A stretch of 64,000 nt of DNA from Paenibacillus rhizophilus (GCF_003854965.1 NZ_RQPI01000001.1:372001-436000); one strand, 5' to 3'. Counted from the first letter of the stretch, positions 1-10,140 are shown. A program made the numbers and translations. Notes: a model not told the origin generated them from the sequence alone.

Positions 1-1
1 C

Positions 2-622
2 AGCTATACCGAAATTTGCAACATGGCTTATCAGGGAGCCAAGGTTATACATCCCCGTGCTGTGGAAATCGCCATGCAGGCGCAGATTCCGGTCCGCGTC
101 CGCTCTACTTTTTCGGAGAATGAAGGCACGCTCGTTACGCATCCGGAAGGCTTTCAGGATGTCCAGGCGGGAATTGTCGACCGATTCGTTACCGGCATCG
201 CCTATGTCAGCAATATCACACAAATTTCCGTGGACTGCCCGGACGGCAACGGAACCGGCGTACAGCTGCAAATATTCAAGAGTATGGCAGATGCGGGCAT
301 CAGTGTAGACTTTATTAATGTTACGCCGACCAGCGCCGTCTATACTGTTTTTGACAATCATTCGGAAAAAGCAATCGCGGCGCTTCAAGAAATCGGACTT
401 CGTCCAAAGAGCCTTTCCGGCTGCGTTAAGGTATCCGTAATCGGTGGCGGTATCAATGGCGTTCCGGGGATCATGGCCCGCATCGTGGAGGCGCTCAGCG
501 TTCATAACATTCAAATCCTGCAATCCGCTGACTCCAACACAACGATCTGGGTACTGGTTAAGAAGGAAGATATGGTGCAATCGCTTCGCGCGCTGCATTC
601 CAAGTTTGAATTACACCGTTAA
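2..622 (+). CDS. dapG: Aspartate kinase, C-terminal part (5' end outside window)
   Basis: Aspartokinase phosphorylates L-aspartate, the first step toward diaminopimelate, lysine, threonine and methionine. The frame is open from the window edge. What remains is the end of the catalytic domain (EICNMAYQGAKVIHPRAVE) followed by two ACT regulatory domains, one containing MADAGISVDFINV and the other GVPGIMARIVEALS. The stop lies 15 bp before dapA, so the two are co-transcribed, as in the B. subtilis asd-dapG-dapA order. The assignment to the DapG isozyme rather than LysC rests on this context. No internal start is proposed because the family signature continues upstream of the first ATG. Confidence 0.93.
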   Translation, partial: SYTEICNMAYQGAKVIHPRAVEIAMQAQIPVRVRSTFSENEGTLVTHPEGFQDVQAGIVDRFVTGIAYVSNITQISVDCPDGNGTGVQLQIFKSMADAGISVDFINVTPTSAVYTVFDNHSEKAIAALQEIGLRPKSLSGCVKVSVIGGGINGVPGIMARIVEALSVHNIQILQSADSNTTIWVLVKKEDMVQSLRALHSKFELHR

Positions 623-637
623 CAGGAGGAATTATAG

Positions 638-1513
638 GTGGATTTCGGAAGACTAATAACAGCCATGGTAACTCCTTATGACAAGGAGGGGGAGATCGAC
701 TGGGAAGCCGCATCGCGCCTGGTCGACTACCTGATTGAAGAGCAGAAGTCGGAGGGGCTCGTCGTCTGCGGAACAACGGGAGAGTCGCCTACACTGAGCG
801 ATGAAGAGAAGCTGCAAATGTTTTCCTTTGTTCTTGAAAAAGCCGCCGGACGCTGCAAGGTCATTGCAGGAACAGGCTCCTATAACACTAAGCACTCGAT
901 TGAACTGACACAAAAAGCAGAGAAAATTGGTGTCGACGGCGCGCTTTTGGTCGTCCCTTATTATAACAAGCCAAACCAGGAGGGACTTTACCTCCATTTC
1001 TCGGCGATCGCGGCCGAGACCAAGCTGCCGCTCATTTTATACAACGTTCCGAGCCGAACCGGAATTAGTATGAGCGCGAATACAACGATCAGGCTGGCGG
1101 AAATTCCGAATATCGTTGCTACGAAGGAATGCGCGTCTCTTGATCAGGTCGCCTTAATCGCGGCAGGCTGTCCGGATGATTTCCATGTCTACTCCGGAGA
1201 CGATGCTTCGGCTCTGCCGGCTTTGGCTGTTGGAGGGCACGGGATTATAAGCGTGGCAAGCCATCTCGAGGGCACAAGAATGACGGATATGATCTCCGCT
1301 TATCTCTCGGGTAATGTACAGCTCGCCGGTCAGTATCACCGGGAACTGCTCCCGATTTTTAAGGGATTGTTTGAATGTCCGCAGCCGCTCCCGAATCCGT
1401 CCGCCGTCAAATACGCGCTGGAGCTCCGGGGAATCAATGTGGGTTCCGTCAGACTTCCTTTGACCCCGCCGAATGAGGCGGAAGCGGAATTTATCAGAAA
1501 GTTGGTACTATAG
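638..1513 (+). CDS. dapA: 4-hydroxy-tetrahydrodipicolinate synthase
   Basis: Condenses pyruvate with aspartate semialdehyde in the diaminopimelate/lysine pathway, which also feeds peptidoglycan and spore dipicolinate. At 291 residues it has the normal length of a (beta/alpha)8 aldolase of the DapA family. Visible motifs are GTTGESPTL near residues 45-53, the proton-relay tyrosine in YNVPSRTG (Tyr135) and the Schiff-base lysine in VATKEC (Lys163). The start is GTG, preceded by AGGAGG with good spacing. A terminator follows directly, so dapA ends the operon. Confidence 0.96.
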   Translation: MDFGRLITAMVTPYDKEGEIDWEAASRLVDYLIEEQKSEGLVVCGTTGESPTLSDEEKLQMFSFVLEKAAGRCKVIAGTGSYNTKHSIELTQKAEKIGVDGALLVVPYYNKPNQEGLYLHFSAIAAETKLPLILYNVPSRTGISMSANTTIRLAEIPNIVATKECASLDQVALIAAGCPDDFHVYSGDDASALPALAVGGHGIISVASHLEGTRMTDMISAYLSGNVQLAGQYHRELLPIFKGLFECPQPLPNPSAVKYALELRGINVGSVRLPLTPPNEAEAEFIRKLVL

Positions 1514-1542
1514 AAATTGGAGTATTCTGTTAGGCTATAAAG

Positions 1543-1574
1543 AACCGGTTCTCGTGATGAGTGCCGGTTTTTTT
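1543..1574 (+). terminator. Rho-independent terminator after dapA
   Basis: AACCGG pairs with CCGGTT and CTC/GAG extends the stem across a short loop. A run of seven T follows. Confidence 0.85.
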
Positions 1575-1646
1575 GTATTGTTTTTTAGCCGGCCTGAAAT
1601 AATGCCCCGGTTTTGCGGAAAGAATACGGTTATCTAAACCCGCGAC

Positions 1647-1676
1647 TTGTCTTTTGACAAAAATATCATGTATAAT
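1647..1676 (+). promoter_or_regulatory. Likely sigma-A promoter for the RNase J gene
   Basis: A consensus TATAAT at 1671-1676 has TTGTCT 18 bp upstream. A perfect TTGACA also lies here, but only 11 bp from the -10, so it cannot be the matching -35. Use of this promoter would give an untranslated leader of about 350 nt before the RNase J gene. Confidence 0.5.
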
Positions 1677-1799
1677 GTTGTTAAGTGACTGGGTGCGGTT
1701 AAAATTGAATATGCGGCAATTTCTTCCGTCATGGTTGGCACTAAAGATCTGTCTGAAGCCATAGGGTTATTTTTCCAGATCTGGATGTGTTTTATCAAT

Positions 1800-1911
1800 A
1801 AAGGCGCTACGCGCGAGGGGCGCGTCTGAATGTTTGACGGCATTGTTTCGCTTACAGGAATGTGCTACCCGCGGGCGGGAAGCTCTCATTAGGGTTATTT
1901 TCTGCGCCTTT
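1800..1911 (+). other. Structured 5' leader domain upstream of the RNase J gene
   Basis: AAAGGCGC (1800-1807) is the exact reverse complement of GCGCCTTT (1904-1911) and would close a domain of about 110 nt. Inside it, ACGCG/CGCGT and the G+C-rich stretch around CCCGCGGGCGGG can form further hairpins. No coding sequence explains this 520-base gap. Whether it is a regulatory RNA is inference; it matches no riboswitch class I know. Confidence 0.35.
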
Positions 1912-2036
1912 ACGCCCATTGTCTTCTTAGCGGGGGGATTTTCTGCTTTTTGAATATGTTCAGTGCCGCTAAAGAATTGAAGTTCTTGATTTAAATAACA
2001 TATGACGTCCAACATTAATAGGAGGGTTAGATTCAT

Positions 2037-3716
2037 TTGTCCAAAAAAAACAACAACGATAAACTGATGATTTTCGCATTGGGCGGAGTCGGGGAAATCG
2101 GGAAGAACATGTACGTGGTACAATACGGCAGCGACATTGTGGTCGTGGACTCGGGACTGAAGTTCCCTGAAGAGGATATGCTCGGTATTGATATCGTTAT
2201 TCCTGATATTTCCTATTTGACGGAGAATCGCGACAAGGTAAGAGGCATTGTGCTGACGCACGGCCACGAGGACCATATCGGTGGATTGCCGTATGTCCTC
2301 AAGCATTTGAACGTTCCGGTGTACGGAACGAAGCTGACGCTCGGTCTGGTGGAGAACAAGCTGAAAGAAGCGAACCTGCTCGGCGAAACAAAGCGCATTC
2401 TGATCAACGAGGATTCGGAGATCAAGCTGGGCAGCTCGCTGGTCGTTACTTTCTTCAGAACCAACCACAGCATTCCCGACTCTGTCGGCGTATGCATCGA
2501 GACCCCGGAAGGAAACGTGGTTCATACGGGCGACTTCAAGTTTGACCATACCCCAGTCAATGGTCAATTCGCGAATCTGCACCGGATGGCCGAAATCGGA
2601 CAACGGGGCGTTCTCGCGCTCTTGTCCGACAGCACCAACGCCGAGAAACCGGGCTTTACTCCATCGGAGAAAAATGTCGGGATTGTACTTGAAGATATTT
2701 TCCGCAAAGCCGAACAGCGCGTGGTGGTAGCGACATTTGCATCCAACGTGCACCGTATTCAGCAAGTCGTCAACGCCGCTGAGCAGACGGGACGCAAAAT
2801 CACCGTAATCGGCCGCAGCATGGTTAACGTCGTTTCCATCGCTTCCGAGCTCGGTTATCTGAATCTGCCCGACGGCATGCTGATTGAGCCGGAAGAAATG
2901 AACCGGATGGCGGCCAACCGGGTCGTCGTTCTCTGCACGGGCAGCCAAGGCGAACCGATGTCGGCGTTAACACGCATGGCGCGTTCGAGTCACCGCAAAG
3001 TGGACATTCTGCCTGGCGACACCGTTATCATCGCGGCAACGCCGGTACCCGGAAATGAGAAGTACATCGGCCGTACGATTGACGAACTGTTCCGTCTTGG
3101 AGCGGACGTCATTTACAGCGGTTCGAATTCCGGCGTGCACGTATCGGGACACGGCAGCCAGGAAGAGCTCAAGCTGATGCTCAACCTGATGAAGCCGAAA
3201 TTCTTCATCCCGATTCACGGCGAGTACCGCATGCAGCGCAGACACGCTCTGCTGGCTCAATCAGTTGGCGTCGACCCGGACAACATCTTCATCACCGAGC
3301 TTGGCGAAGTGGTTGAGATTCAAGGCGGTTCGGCCCGCAAAGCCGGAAAGGTCACTTCCGGCAACGTGCTGATCGACGGCCTTGGCGTCGGCGATGTAGG
3401 CAATATCGTTCTTCGCGACCGCAAGCTGCTGTCGCAGGACGGCATTCTCGTTGTTGTCGTTACGCTGAGCAAGCAGAACGGCGCCATCGTCTCGGGACCA
3501 GACATTATTTCGCGCGGCTTCGTGTATGTCCGTGAATCGGAAGGTCTGCTTGACGAAGCCAACCGGATTGTTTCAAGCACGCTGCAGCGTCTGATGAGCG
3601 AGAAGGTCAACGAATGGGCATCGCTCAAGACTAGCGTCAAGGATGCGCTCGGACGCTTCCTGTATGAGCAAACCCGCCGCAGACCGATGATCCTGCCGAT
3701 CATCATGGAAGTGTAA
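2037..3716 (+). CDS. rnj: Ribonuclease J
   Basis: A metallo-beta-lactamase/beta-CASP ribonuclease that matures and degrades RNA, with 5'-to-3' exonuclease and endonuclease activity. The 559-residue length is typical. The catalytic zinc motif HGHEDHIGG is intact near residue 79, followed by HTGDFKFD and, in the C-terminal half, the beta-CASP stretches with HVSGHGS and IPIHGEYR. The position after dapA matches B. subtilis rnjB, but the intact zinc motif is what one expects of a J1-like active enzyme. The start is TTG with AGGAGGG ten bases upstream. A long leader precedes the gene and a strong terminator follows. Confidence 0.93.
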   Translation: MSKKNNNDKLMIFALGGVGEIGKNMYVVQYGSDIVVVDSGLKFPEEDMLGIDIVIPDISYLTENRDKVRGIVLTHGHEDHIGGLPYVLKHLNVPVYGTKLTLGLVENKLKEANLLGETKRILINEDSEIKLGSSLVVTFFRTNHSIPDSVGVCIETPEGNVVHTGDFKFDHTPVNGQFANLHRMAEIGQRGVLALLSDSTNAEKPGFTPSEKNVGIVLEDIFRKAEQRVVVATFASNVHRIQQVVNAAEQTGRKITVIGRSMVNVVSIASELGYLNLPDGMLIEPEEMNRMAANRVVVLCTGSQGEPMSALTRMARSSHRKVDILPGDTVIIAATPVPGNEKYIGRTIDELFRLGADVIYSGSNSGVHVSGHGSQEELKLMLNLMKPKFFIPIHGEYRMQRRHALLAQSVGVDPDNIFITELGEVVEIQGGSARKAGKVTSGNVLIDGLGVGDVGNIVLRDRKLLSQDGILVVVVTLSKQNGAIVSGPDIISRGFVYVRESEGLLDEANRIVSSTLQRLMSEKVNEWASLKTSVKDALGRFLYEQTRRRPMILPIIMEV

Positions 3717-3749
3717 TTAATTGTAAATTGGAAGTTGAACTCCATAAAG

Positions 3750-3800
3750 CCTCTCTCTTGCCGGAAATATTGGACGGTTTCCGGCGGAGAGGGGTTTTTT
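3750..3800 (+). terminator. Rho-independent terminator after the RNase J gene
   Basis: A long stem of CCTCTC...TTGCCGGAAA with its complement TTTCCGGC...GAGAGG, followed by TTTTTT. Confidence 0.9.
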
Positions 3801-3937
3801 CGCATTTTTCGGACTTGCTTCATACTTTCATGGGCGTCTGCATAATGCCCGGGTGCGTTTAGTCATACTAACCGGGTGATTTATTACCATACGCTTGCTG
3901 CAGAGCTGGAGCGCAGGCGGAAAAGGGAGCGCTGAGC

Positions 3938-4711
3938 ATGGAGAGCAATAAACCTAACGAGACATCAAACTATAACGAAGAGCAGGATCCTGCGGGAGAG
4001 GAGCCGGGCGGACAGGAGAATCGGCAAGCCGCCGCCGCGATCGGCATGGTGAAAGAATTCGGACAAACGGCCGCTCCGGCTGTCGAACCGGAGATTTATT
4101 GCATAACGATTATTGGTCAGATCGAAGGGCATATCGTCATGCCACCGCATAACAAAACAACCAAATATGAACACATTATCCCCCAGTTGGTCGCGGCTGA
4201 GCAGAGCAAGGCGGTCAAGGGTGTGCTTATTATTTTGAATACCGTGGGCGGAGATGTGGAAGCCGGGCTTGCCATTGCCGAAATGATCGCTTCGCTGTCC
4301 AAGCCGACGGTTACGGTGGTCGTGGGGGGAGGCCACAGCATCGGTGTGCCCATAGCTGTATCCTCCAGCTATTCGATCATAGCGGAAAGCGCCACGATGA
4401 CGATTCATCCCATCCGTATGAATGGCCTTGTCATCGGTGTTCCGCAGACTTTTGAGTATATGGAGAAAATGCAGGAGCGGGTTGTCCGGTTCGTCACGTC
4501 CCATTCCCGTATCTCCGTGGATTGCTTCAAGGATCTGATGTTTAAGACGGGAGAACTCAACAGGGACATCGGCACGGCGGTCGGTGGCAGCGATGCCGTC
4601 AAATTCGGCCTCATGGACGAAGTGGGCGGAATCGGCACCGCAATGGCCAAATTGAATGAGCTGATTTCGCTAAGAGGCGTTCCTGCCGATACGGGAGGAT
4701 TGACCCAATGA
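3938..4711 (+). CDS. tepA: TepA-like ClpP-family serine peptidase
   Basis: A ClpP-fold protein of 257 residues. Residues 1-45 are low-complexity and charged. The ClpP-like core begins near residue 52, with the oxyanion-side [14 protein letters not shown], the presumed nucleophile Ser134 in [10 protein letters not shown] and His157 in TIHPIR. TepA of B. subtilis is linked to protein secretion and spore-protein turnover, and this gene sits in the same place between the RNase J gene and ylzJ. Its stop overlaps the next start (ATGA). The ATG is preceded by a GGGAG-type Shine-Dalgarno. Confidence 0.85.
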   Translation: MESNKPNETSNYNEEQDPAGEEPGGQENRQAAAAIGMVKEFGQTAAPAVEPEIYCITIIGQIEGHIVMPPHNKTTKYEHIIPQLVAAEQSKAVKGVLIILNTVGGDVEAGLAIAEMIASLSKPTVTVVVGGGHSIGVPIAVSSSYSIIAESATMTIHPIRMNGLVIGVPQTFEYMEKMQERVVRFVTSHSRISVDCFKDLMFKTGELNRDIGTAVGGSDAVKFGLMDEVGGIGTAMAKLNELISLRGVPADTGGLTQ

Positions 4712-4932
4712 TCCTATATTCCGTTATTTCCGCTGATCAGGTATGGGAGGGAGCGATACAGGCGCCGCCTTCATACGTTGAAGTCACTGTACAGGGCATT
4801 CTCATGCAGGTTGAGCCGCTAGACGAAGGCAGGGCAAGAATCGTAAGGCTGCTGAACTGCCCGCTGCGTCGTTATCTGGAACCCGGTCTTGCGCCGGGTC
4901 AAATCATTTCATTTTCGCCAGGGGCTGGCTGA
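4708..4932 (+). CDS. YlzJ-like family protein
   Basis: A small 74-residue protein overlapping the tepA stop by four bases, so translationally coupled. No catalytic motif or membrane segment is visible. Length and position (between tepA and the DNA translocase gene) match B. subtilis YlzJ, whose function is unknown. GGGAGG upstream of the ATG lies inside the tepA 3' end. Confidence 0.7.
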   Translation: MILYSVISADQVWEGAIQAPPSYVEVTVQGILMQVEPLDEGRARIVRLLNCPLRRYLEPGLAPGQIISFSPGAG

Positions 4933-4997
4933 TAACCGTTCGCAGTAAGATCCGCATTTTCCGACAAAAGAGAACATAGGTACGCCACGCCATTATA

Positions 4998-5006
4998 TGG
5001 TATAAT
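4998..5006 (+). promoter_or_regulatory. Extended -10 promoter for the DNA translocase gene
   Basis: TGGTATAAT fits an extended -10 element. No convincing -35 lies at the right distance. The predicted transcription start would fall just before the Shine-Dalgarno, giving an almost minimal leader. Confidence 0.4.
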
Positions 5007-5027
5007 ACTGTTTCGGGGGTGACTGGC

Positions 5028-7670
5028 GTGGCAAAACGGAAAAAACGGAAAAAAAAGAAGGCGCTGCTGGGCAGCGTTTTAAAATATGAAATCTACGGTA
5101 TTCTGCTGATTACCTTCTCGGTTATTGCATTATCCGGCGAGGCGGCTGTAGGACGCTCATTATCGAGCTTGGCCGGTTACTTGCTTGGCCGGTTCTATTT
5201 CGTTTTGCCGCTTGCCGGCATCTATTACGGATTAATGGTGATGATTTACCGGAAATGGCCTTCAAACTGGAACAGCCGGCACAGCGGAATTCTGCTGCTG
5301 GTGCTGTCGATGTGTCTGATGAGCAGCATTTCTGCCATGGAGCAGAAGCTTGGACCGCTGTCCATGCTTCATCCCGGCAATGTGCTGTCGCAGACCGGGA
5401 AGGATCTGGCCGGTGCTTTGTCTCCCGCCGTGAACGGCAGCAGCGTGTACATGCTGGGCAAAGATATCAGCGGCGGCTATGTCGGCGGGCTGGAATTCGC
5501 GGTTTTGCTGTGGCTGTTCGGAACGCTTGGCGCCAAGCTTCTTATGATCGTCATGCTTTCCATCAGTTTTATGCTGGTGACGAATCTTTCCTATATCGAG
5601 CTGTTTGGCCTGCTTAAAATCCGGGCGGTCAAGCTTGCGGAAGGCATCCGTCTCCGGGTTGCGAGCCGCCCGCAGGCGGTGCCGGTAACGGGCCGTAACG
5701 GAGACAGGACAACGGCGGGTTCGCGTTCTTCCCGAGAGGATGATGAGGAGGAGGATGAGGAAGAAACATCTCTCCCCAATCGAAAAGCGCCTCAGTTCTT
5801 CGAAAAGCTCATGCAGCGCAAACCCCCGCGTTCCCGATCTGAGGCTTCTCCGTTGCCTGATGACGAACACGGGGGGGAAGCGGAACGGGAGAATGTTCCG
5901 ATCATTTCAGGCGTTTCTTCCCGTTCGGATTGGTCCGATTCGGACGAAGACAACGATTATGAATTCGAAAGTCAAGATCTGGAGCCTGTGACTCCTATCA
6001 TACGCGATTTCTTTCAGCATATTCGTTCGGAAGGCTTAAGCGACGAGGACCGGGAGGACTGGAGCGGCTTCTCTCCGGCTGCGCGGAACAGTATTAAGCC
6101 GGACGACAGCTCCGGTTTCGAGGAACAGACGGAAGGTGCCGTCCAGGATGAGAACGGCGGCACCACGCCGGCAGCCGCCAGCGGTCTGGAGGAGACGGGC
6201 GAAGAGCTTCCCGCGGCTGTGGCTCCCAAGCCTGTCCCGCCGCCGAAGCCGTACAAGCTTCCGCCTTTCCGGCTGCTGACGAAGCCGAGCAACGGGGGCA
6301 AGGCCGGCGACCAGAACGATTATATGCAGACCGCACGCAAGCTGGAGGCGACGCTGGAAAGCTTCGGCGTCCGGGCGAAGGTGTTGGAGGTTGTCCGGGG
6401 TCCGGCGGTTACCCGGTACGAGATTCAGCCCGATATCGGCGTGAAGGTCAGCCGGATCGTCAATTTGACCGACGATATTGCTTTGGCGCTTGCCGCCAAG
6501 GATATCCGGATGGAAGCGCCGATCCCCGGCAAATCGGCCATCGGCATAGAAGTACCGAATCCGGAAGTATCGCTGGTTACCATGAGAGAAGTCATGGAGA
6601 CTCAAATCTTCCAGGAAGCCGAGGCCAAGCTGACCATAGCTTTTGGCAGGGATATTTCCGGACAGACCATTATCGGCAACCTTGCCAAGATGCCCCATTT
6701 GCTCGTCGCCGGAGCAACCGGGTCTGGCAAATCGGTCTGTATCAACGGCATTATTACAAGCATTCTGTACAAGGCCAAACCGGACGAAGTCAAATTTTTA
6801 ATGGTCGACCCTAAGATGGTTGAGCTCAATGTGTACAATGGCATTCCCCATTTAATGGCTCCAGTCGTTACCGACCCGAAACGCGCCAGCCTGGCGCTCA
6901 AGAAAATCGTGGTCGAAATGGAGAAAAGATACGAGCTGTTCTCAAAATCCGGGACCCGGAATGTGGAAGGCTATAATCTGCTTATGAAGGATAACCCGGC
7001 GGCTGTCCTGCCGTATATCGTCGTTATTGTGGACGAGCTTGCCGACCTGATGATGGTCGCCGCAGGCGATGTGGAGGACGCCATTTGCCGTCTGGCCCAG
7101 ATGGCGCGGGCGGCCGGTATCCATTTGATCATCGCTACCCAGCGTCCTTCGGTGGACGTCATCACCGGCGTGATCAAGGCGAACATTCCTTCACGGATCG
7201 CCTTTGGCGTCTCGTCGCAGGTTGATTCGCGGACCATCCTGGATATGGCGGGAGCGGAGAAGCTGCTGGGCCGCGGCGATATGCTGTTTATGCCGATGGG
7301 CTCTTCCAAGCCGATTCGGGTTCAAGGGGCTTTCATGAGCGATGCCGAGGTGGAAGCGATCGTCCACTACGTCAGCAGCCAAGGTGAGGCGGAGTATGAC
7401 GAGTCCATCGTTCCGGAAGTGGATGAGGCGGCGGGGGAAACCGAAGAACCGCAGGACGAGCTGTACGAGCAGGCGGTGCAGATCGTGCTAGAGGCCAAGC
7501 AGGCATCGGTATCGCTGCTCCAGCGCCGGATGCGGGTAGGCTATACCCGGGCCGCGAGGCTGATCGATTCGATGGAGGCCAGAGGCGTCATCGGACCGTA
7601 CGAGGGCAGCAAGCCGCGCGAGGTGCTGATTTCGCTGGAACAGTATCAGCAGAGCCGTATCAGCTCATAA
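5028..7670 (+). CDS. spoIIIE: DNA translocase FtsK/SpoIIIE
   Basis: A membrane-anchored, septal double-stranded-DNA pump that clears chromosomal DNA at division or moves it into the forespore. About 880 residues. A basic N-terminus (KRKKRKKKK) precedes about four membrane segments within the first 190 residues. Then comes a long acidic linker rich in E, D and S (about 215-430), the motor domain with Walker A GATGSGKS near 562 and Walker [11 protein letters not shown], and a C-terminal gamma winged helix ([19 protein letters not shown]). GGGGGTGA suits the GTG at 5028 better than an in-frame GTG nine bases earlier. Position after ylzJ favours SpoIIIE over SftA. Confidence 0.93.
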   Translation: MAKRKKRKKKKALLGSVLKYEIYGILLITFSVIALSGEAAVGRSLSSLAGYLLGRFYFVLPLAGIYYGLMVMIYRKWPSNWNSRHSGILLLVLSMCLMSSISAMEQKLGPLSMLHPGNVLSQTGKDLAGALSPAVNGSSVYMLGKDISGGYVGGLEFAVLLWLFGTLGAKLLMIVMLSISFMLVTNLSYIELFGLLKIRAVKLAEGIRLRVASRPQAVPVTGRNGDRTTAGSRSSREDDEEEDEEETSLPNRKAPQFFEKLMQRKPPRSRSEASPLPDDEHGGEAERENVPIISGVSSRSDWSDSDEDNDYEFESQDLEPVTPIIRDFFQHIRSEGLSDEDREDWSGFSPAARNSIKPDDSSGFEEQTEGAVQDENGGTTPAAASGLEETGEELPAAVAPKPVPPPKPYKLPPFRLLTKPSNGGKAGDQNDYMQTARKLEATLESFGVRAKVLEVVRGPAVTRYEIQPDIGVKVSRIVNLTDDIALALAAKDIRMEAPIPGKSAIGIEVPNPEVSLVTMREVMETQIFQEAEAKLTIAFGRDISGQTIIGNLAKMPHLLVAGATGSGKSVCINGIITSILYKAKPDEVKFLMVDPKMVELNVYNGIPHLMAPVVTDPKRASLALKKIVVEMEKRYELFSKSGTRNVEGYNLLMKDNPAAVLPYIVVIVDELADLMMVAAGDVEDAICRLAQMARAAGIHLIIATQRPSVDVITGVIKANIPSRIAFGVSSQVDSRTILDMAGAEKLLGRGDMLFMPMGSSKPIRVQGAFMSDAEVEAIVHYVSSQGEAEYDESIVPEVDEAAGETEEPQDELYEQAVQIVLEAKQASVSLLQRRMRVGYTRAARLIDSMEARGVIGPYEGSKPREVLISLEQYQQSRISS

Positions 7671-7681
7671 TTTTAAGAAAT

Positions 7682-7716
7682 AGCGTTCTTTTTCTTTGGA
7701 AAAGGAGCGCTTTTTT
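7682..7716 (+). terminator. Rho-independent terminator after the DNA translocase gene
   Basis: A 13-bp stem (AGCGTTCTTTTTC with its complement, some G-T pairs) with a TTTG loop, then TTTTTT. Confidence 0.8.
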
Positions 7717-7842
7717 ATTTGAGTTTTTGCTTTTTATCAACCTTTCTTTTCGTTCCTGAGGTGCATAGGATTCCCTCGCGGTCGTCATAATAACGTTAGC
7801 CATCCATGCAGAACTTACAAGAGAAAGGTAGAGCGAAGCCAA

Positions 7843-8685
7843 ATGAAGAATCAGAAGCTATGGATCATTGCCGTACTATCCCTTACGCTTGCGTCAGTCC
7901 CGCTGATCGAACATTTCTCCGGAGAGAAATCATCGGGAAAAACGCCGCAGACCTCCGCTGCAAGTTCTTATAGCGCCGAGGAAAATGATGAGGCGCTGCC
8001 CGCTTTCGGCACCACGCCCATTAAATACGGCGCTTCAGGGCCGGATGTTTACGAATTGCAAGGGCGATTAAAGCACCTGGGCTACTTTTCGGGTAAAATA
8101 GACAGTCAGTTCGGCGGCAAAACCTTGAACTCGGTCAAATGGTTTCAGTGGAAGTTTGGAATGAAGGCTGACGGCGTCGTTGGGGCCAAAACAAAGCTGA
8201 AGTTGTACAACGCAACCAAGAACTGGCGTCCGACGGAACCTTCTGCTGGAGCAAAAACCGCTAAAAATACGAACAAAACCAACAAAGCTGCTAGCAAGGC
8301 GGAGCTGACGTCTGGAAACACGATGGGCTTGTCGGAGAACGATTTGAAGATCATGGCAAATGCCGTTTTCGGGGAATCGCGGGGCGAACCATTTGAAGGG
8401 CAGGTCGCTGTTGCCGCGGTCATTCTGAACCGGACAAAATCCCCAAGCTTTCCAAATACGCCTTCGGGCGTAATCTTCCAGCCCGGAGCCTTTACAGCCG
8501 TCGCTGACGGGCAGATTTATCTGGAGCCCAATGTGCAGGCACGCAAAGCGGTTCAGCAGGCACTGAACGGCTGGGATCCAACGGGAGGCTGTCTGTATTA
8601 CTTCAATCCGAAAACTGCAACCTCGAAATGGATCTGGACACGTCAGCAGGTGAAGACCATCGGTGAGCATATATTTTGTATGTAA
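7843..8685 (+). CDS. sleB: SleB-type spore cortex-lytic / cell wall hydrolase
   Basis: A 280-residue exported peptidoglycan hydrolase. An N-terminal membrane/signal segment (LWIIAVLSLTLASVPLI) comes first. A PG-binding-1 domain spans about residues 65-130 (GPDVYELQGRLKHLGYFSGK). After a Lys/Thr/Asn/Ala linker comes a hydrolase-2 (SleB) domain with the proposed catalytic glutamate in NAVFGESRGEP. SleB is a lytic transglycosylase that degrades muramic-lactam-containing cortex during germination. Its usual partner gene ypeB is not adjacent, so a role in general wall turnover cannot be excluded. The Shine-Dalgarno (GAGAAAGG) is weak and about 14 bases upstream. Confidence 0.8.
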   Translation: MKNQKLWIIAVLSLTLASVPLIEHFSGEKSSGKTPQTSAASSYSAEENDEALPAFGTTPIKYGASGPDVYELQGRLKHLGYFSGKIDSQFGGKTLNSVKWFQWKFGMKADGVVGAKTKLKLYNATKNWRPTEPSAGAKTAKNTNKTNKAASKAELTSGNTMGLSENDLKIMANAVFGESRGEPFEGQVAVAAVILNRTKSPSFPNTPSGVIFQPGAFTAVADGQIYLEPNVQARKAVQQALNGWDPTGGCLYYFNPKTATSKWIWTRQQVKTIGEHIFCM

Positions 8686-8737
8686 AATATGAACCGCACT
8701 GTCCGCCATTGAACGTATTCTTTGGCGGCAGTTCCAT

Positions 8738-8773
8738 GGAAGCAATCGGAAGACTTGTCTTCCGGTTGCTTCC
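8738..8773 (+). terminator. Hairpin after the sleB-like gene
   Basis: A near-perfect 16-bp stem (GGAAGCAATCGGAAGA with its complement) and a tiny loop, followed by only a short T-rich stretch. It is probably a terminator or an mRNA 3' end protector. Confidence 0.6.
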
Positions 8774-8856
8774 TTAGTTTGGAATGGTTTAGAATGAATA
8801 TTACTTCATAAACATGGTAAATGAGCTTCTATTCAAGCTGTAAAGGAGTTTTGGAC

Positions 8857-10140
8857 TTGACAAATCACGTGTTCCAGCATGGCAACGTAGGAGGCATCCG
8901 AATTCATGTGCTGCCGACAAAGACGTTCAAGACTTATGCGATTTCGCTGTATGCCGGCGTTCCTCTCGCCGAAGAAACCGTCACCCCTACCGCGCTGATT
9001 CCTTTCGTGCTTCGTCGGGGCACGGCTTCCTATCCGGAAACAACCCAGTTCCGCGAACGGCTGGAAGAGCTGTATGGAGCCGGTTTTGGATTCGACGTTT
9101 ATAAGCGCGGAGATTACCAAATCATCCAGTTCCGCATGGACACAATCAATGACTCGTTCGTTCAGAGCAAGGAAAGCCTGCTTGGCGAGTCCTTCGCTTT
9201 TCTGGGCGAGGTGCTGACCCGTCCCGTGCTTGAAGGCGACAGCTTCCGGACATCTTATGTAAGTACGGAGCGAGAGACCGTACGCAAGAAGCTGGAGGCC
9301 ATTGTCAACGACAAAATTCGTTACGCGGCAGAACGCTGTATCGAGGAAATGTGCCGCGAAGAGCCTTATCGGCTGCATCCGCTCGGACAGAGGGGGGATT
9401 TGGATGCCATTACTCCTGATTCGCTGCATCAATCCTATCTTTCTTGGCTGGATGGAGCGATTCTCGATTTGTATGTCGTCGGCGACACTAGCCCCGAGGA
9501 AGTTCAAAAGCTAGTCGAGCGGCATTTCGGCCTCGGCAACCGGTCGGCTTCCCCCTATCAATCGCAATTTTCCCCCAAGACCGTTATGGACGTTCGAACG
9601 GTGGAAGAGCGGATGGAAGTCGGCCAAGGCAAGCTGAACATGGGCCTGCGCACATCCATTACCTATAAGGACGACGCTTACGCGCACGCTCTGATGTATA
9701 ACGGCATTTTGGGCGGCTATCCGCACTCGAAGCTGTTTGTGAACGTCCGGGAGAAGGAGAGTCTTGCTTATTACGCTTCTTCCCGCTATGACGGACATAA
9801 GGGAATCGCTACGATTCAATCGGGGATTGAAATTCAAAACTACAATAAAGCCGTGGACATTATCCGCAAGCAGCTGGATGAAATGAAAAACGGAAACATC
9901 AGCGATCTGGAGCTGAGTCAGACCAAGGCGATGATCCGCAATCTGCTTTCGGAAATCCAAGATTCCGCCTTTGAGATGATTGCATTCGACTTTAACCGGG
10001 TACTGTCCGGCAAAGACCGTTCCACGGAAGAACTGATGAGCCAGGTGGAAGCTTCCGGCGCGGAAGATGTGAAGCGGGCCGCCGATACCGTAGCGCTGGA
10101 TACGATTTATTTCCTGACAGGGCAGAAGGAGGAAAGCTAA
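8857..10140 (+). CDS. M16 family peptidase homologue, YmfF type (no zinc motif)
   Basis: A pitrilysin-fold protein of about 427 residues. It lacks the inverted zinc motif HxxEH at the expected N-terminal place (RRGTASYPETTQFRERLEEL). It is therefore probably the non-catalytic partner of the next gene, like the alpha/beta pairs of mitochondrial processing peptidase. AAAGGAG at 8842 directs translation to TTG 8857, giving MTNHVFQHG; an ATG at 8821 lies upstream of that ribosome site. The stop overlaps the next ATG (TAATG), which implies coupled translation. Confidence 0.8.
   Translation: MTNHVFQHGNVGGIRIHVLPTKTFKTYAISLYAGVPLAEETVTPTALIPFVLRRGTASYPETTQFRERLEELYGAGFGFDVYKRGDYQIIQFRMDTINDSFVQSKESLLGESFAFLGEVLTRPVLEGDSFRTSYVSTERETVRKKLEAIVNDKIRYAAERCIEEMCREEPYRLHPLGQRGDLDAITPDSLHQSYLSWLDGAILDLYVVGDTSPEEVQKLVERHFGLGNRSASPYQSQFSPKTVMDVRTVEERMEVGQGKLNMGLRTSITYKDDAYAHALMYNGILGGYPHSKLFVNVREKESLAYYASSRYDGHKGIATIQSGIEIQNYNKAVDIIRKQLDEMKNGNISDLELSQTKAMIRNLLSEIQDSAFEMIAFDFNRVLSGKDRSTEELMSQVEASGAEDVKRAADTVALDTIYFLTGQKEES

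Noticed and set aside
1654..1676. TTGACA and TATAAT as a consensus promoter pair
   Set aside because: Only 11 bp apart; TTGTCT at 18 bp fits better.
5700..6300. Several overlapping frames inside the DNA translocase linker
   Set aside because: Low-complexity acidic coding sequence of the translocase accounts for them.
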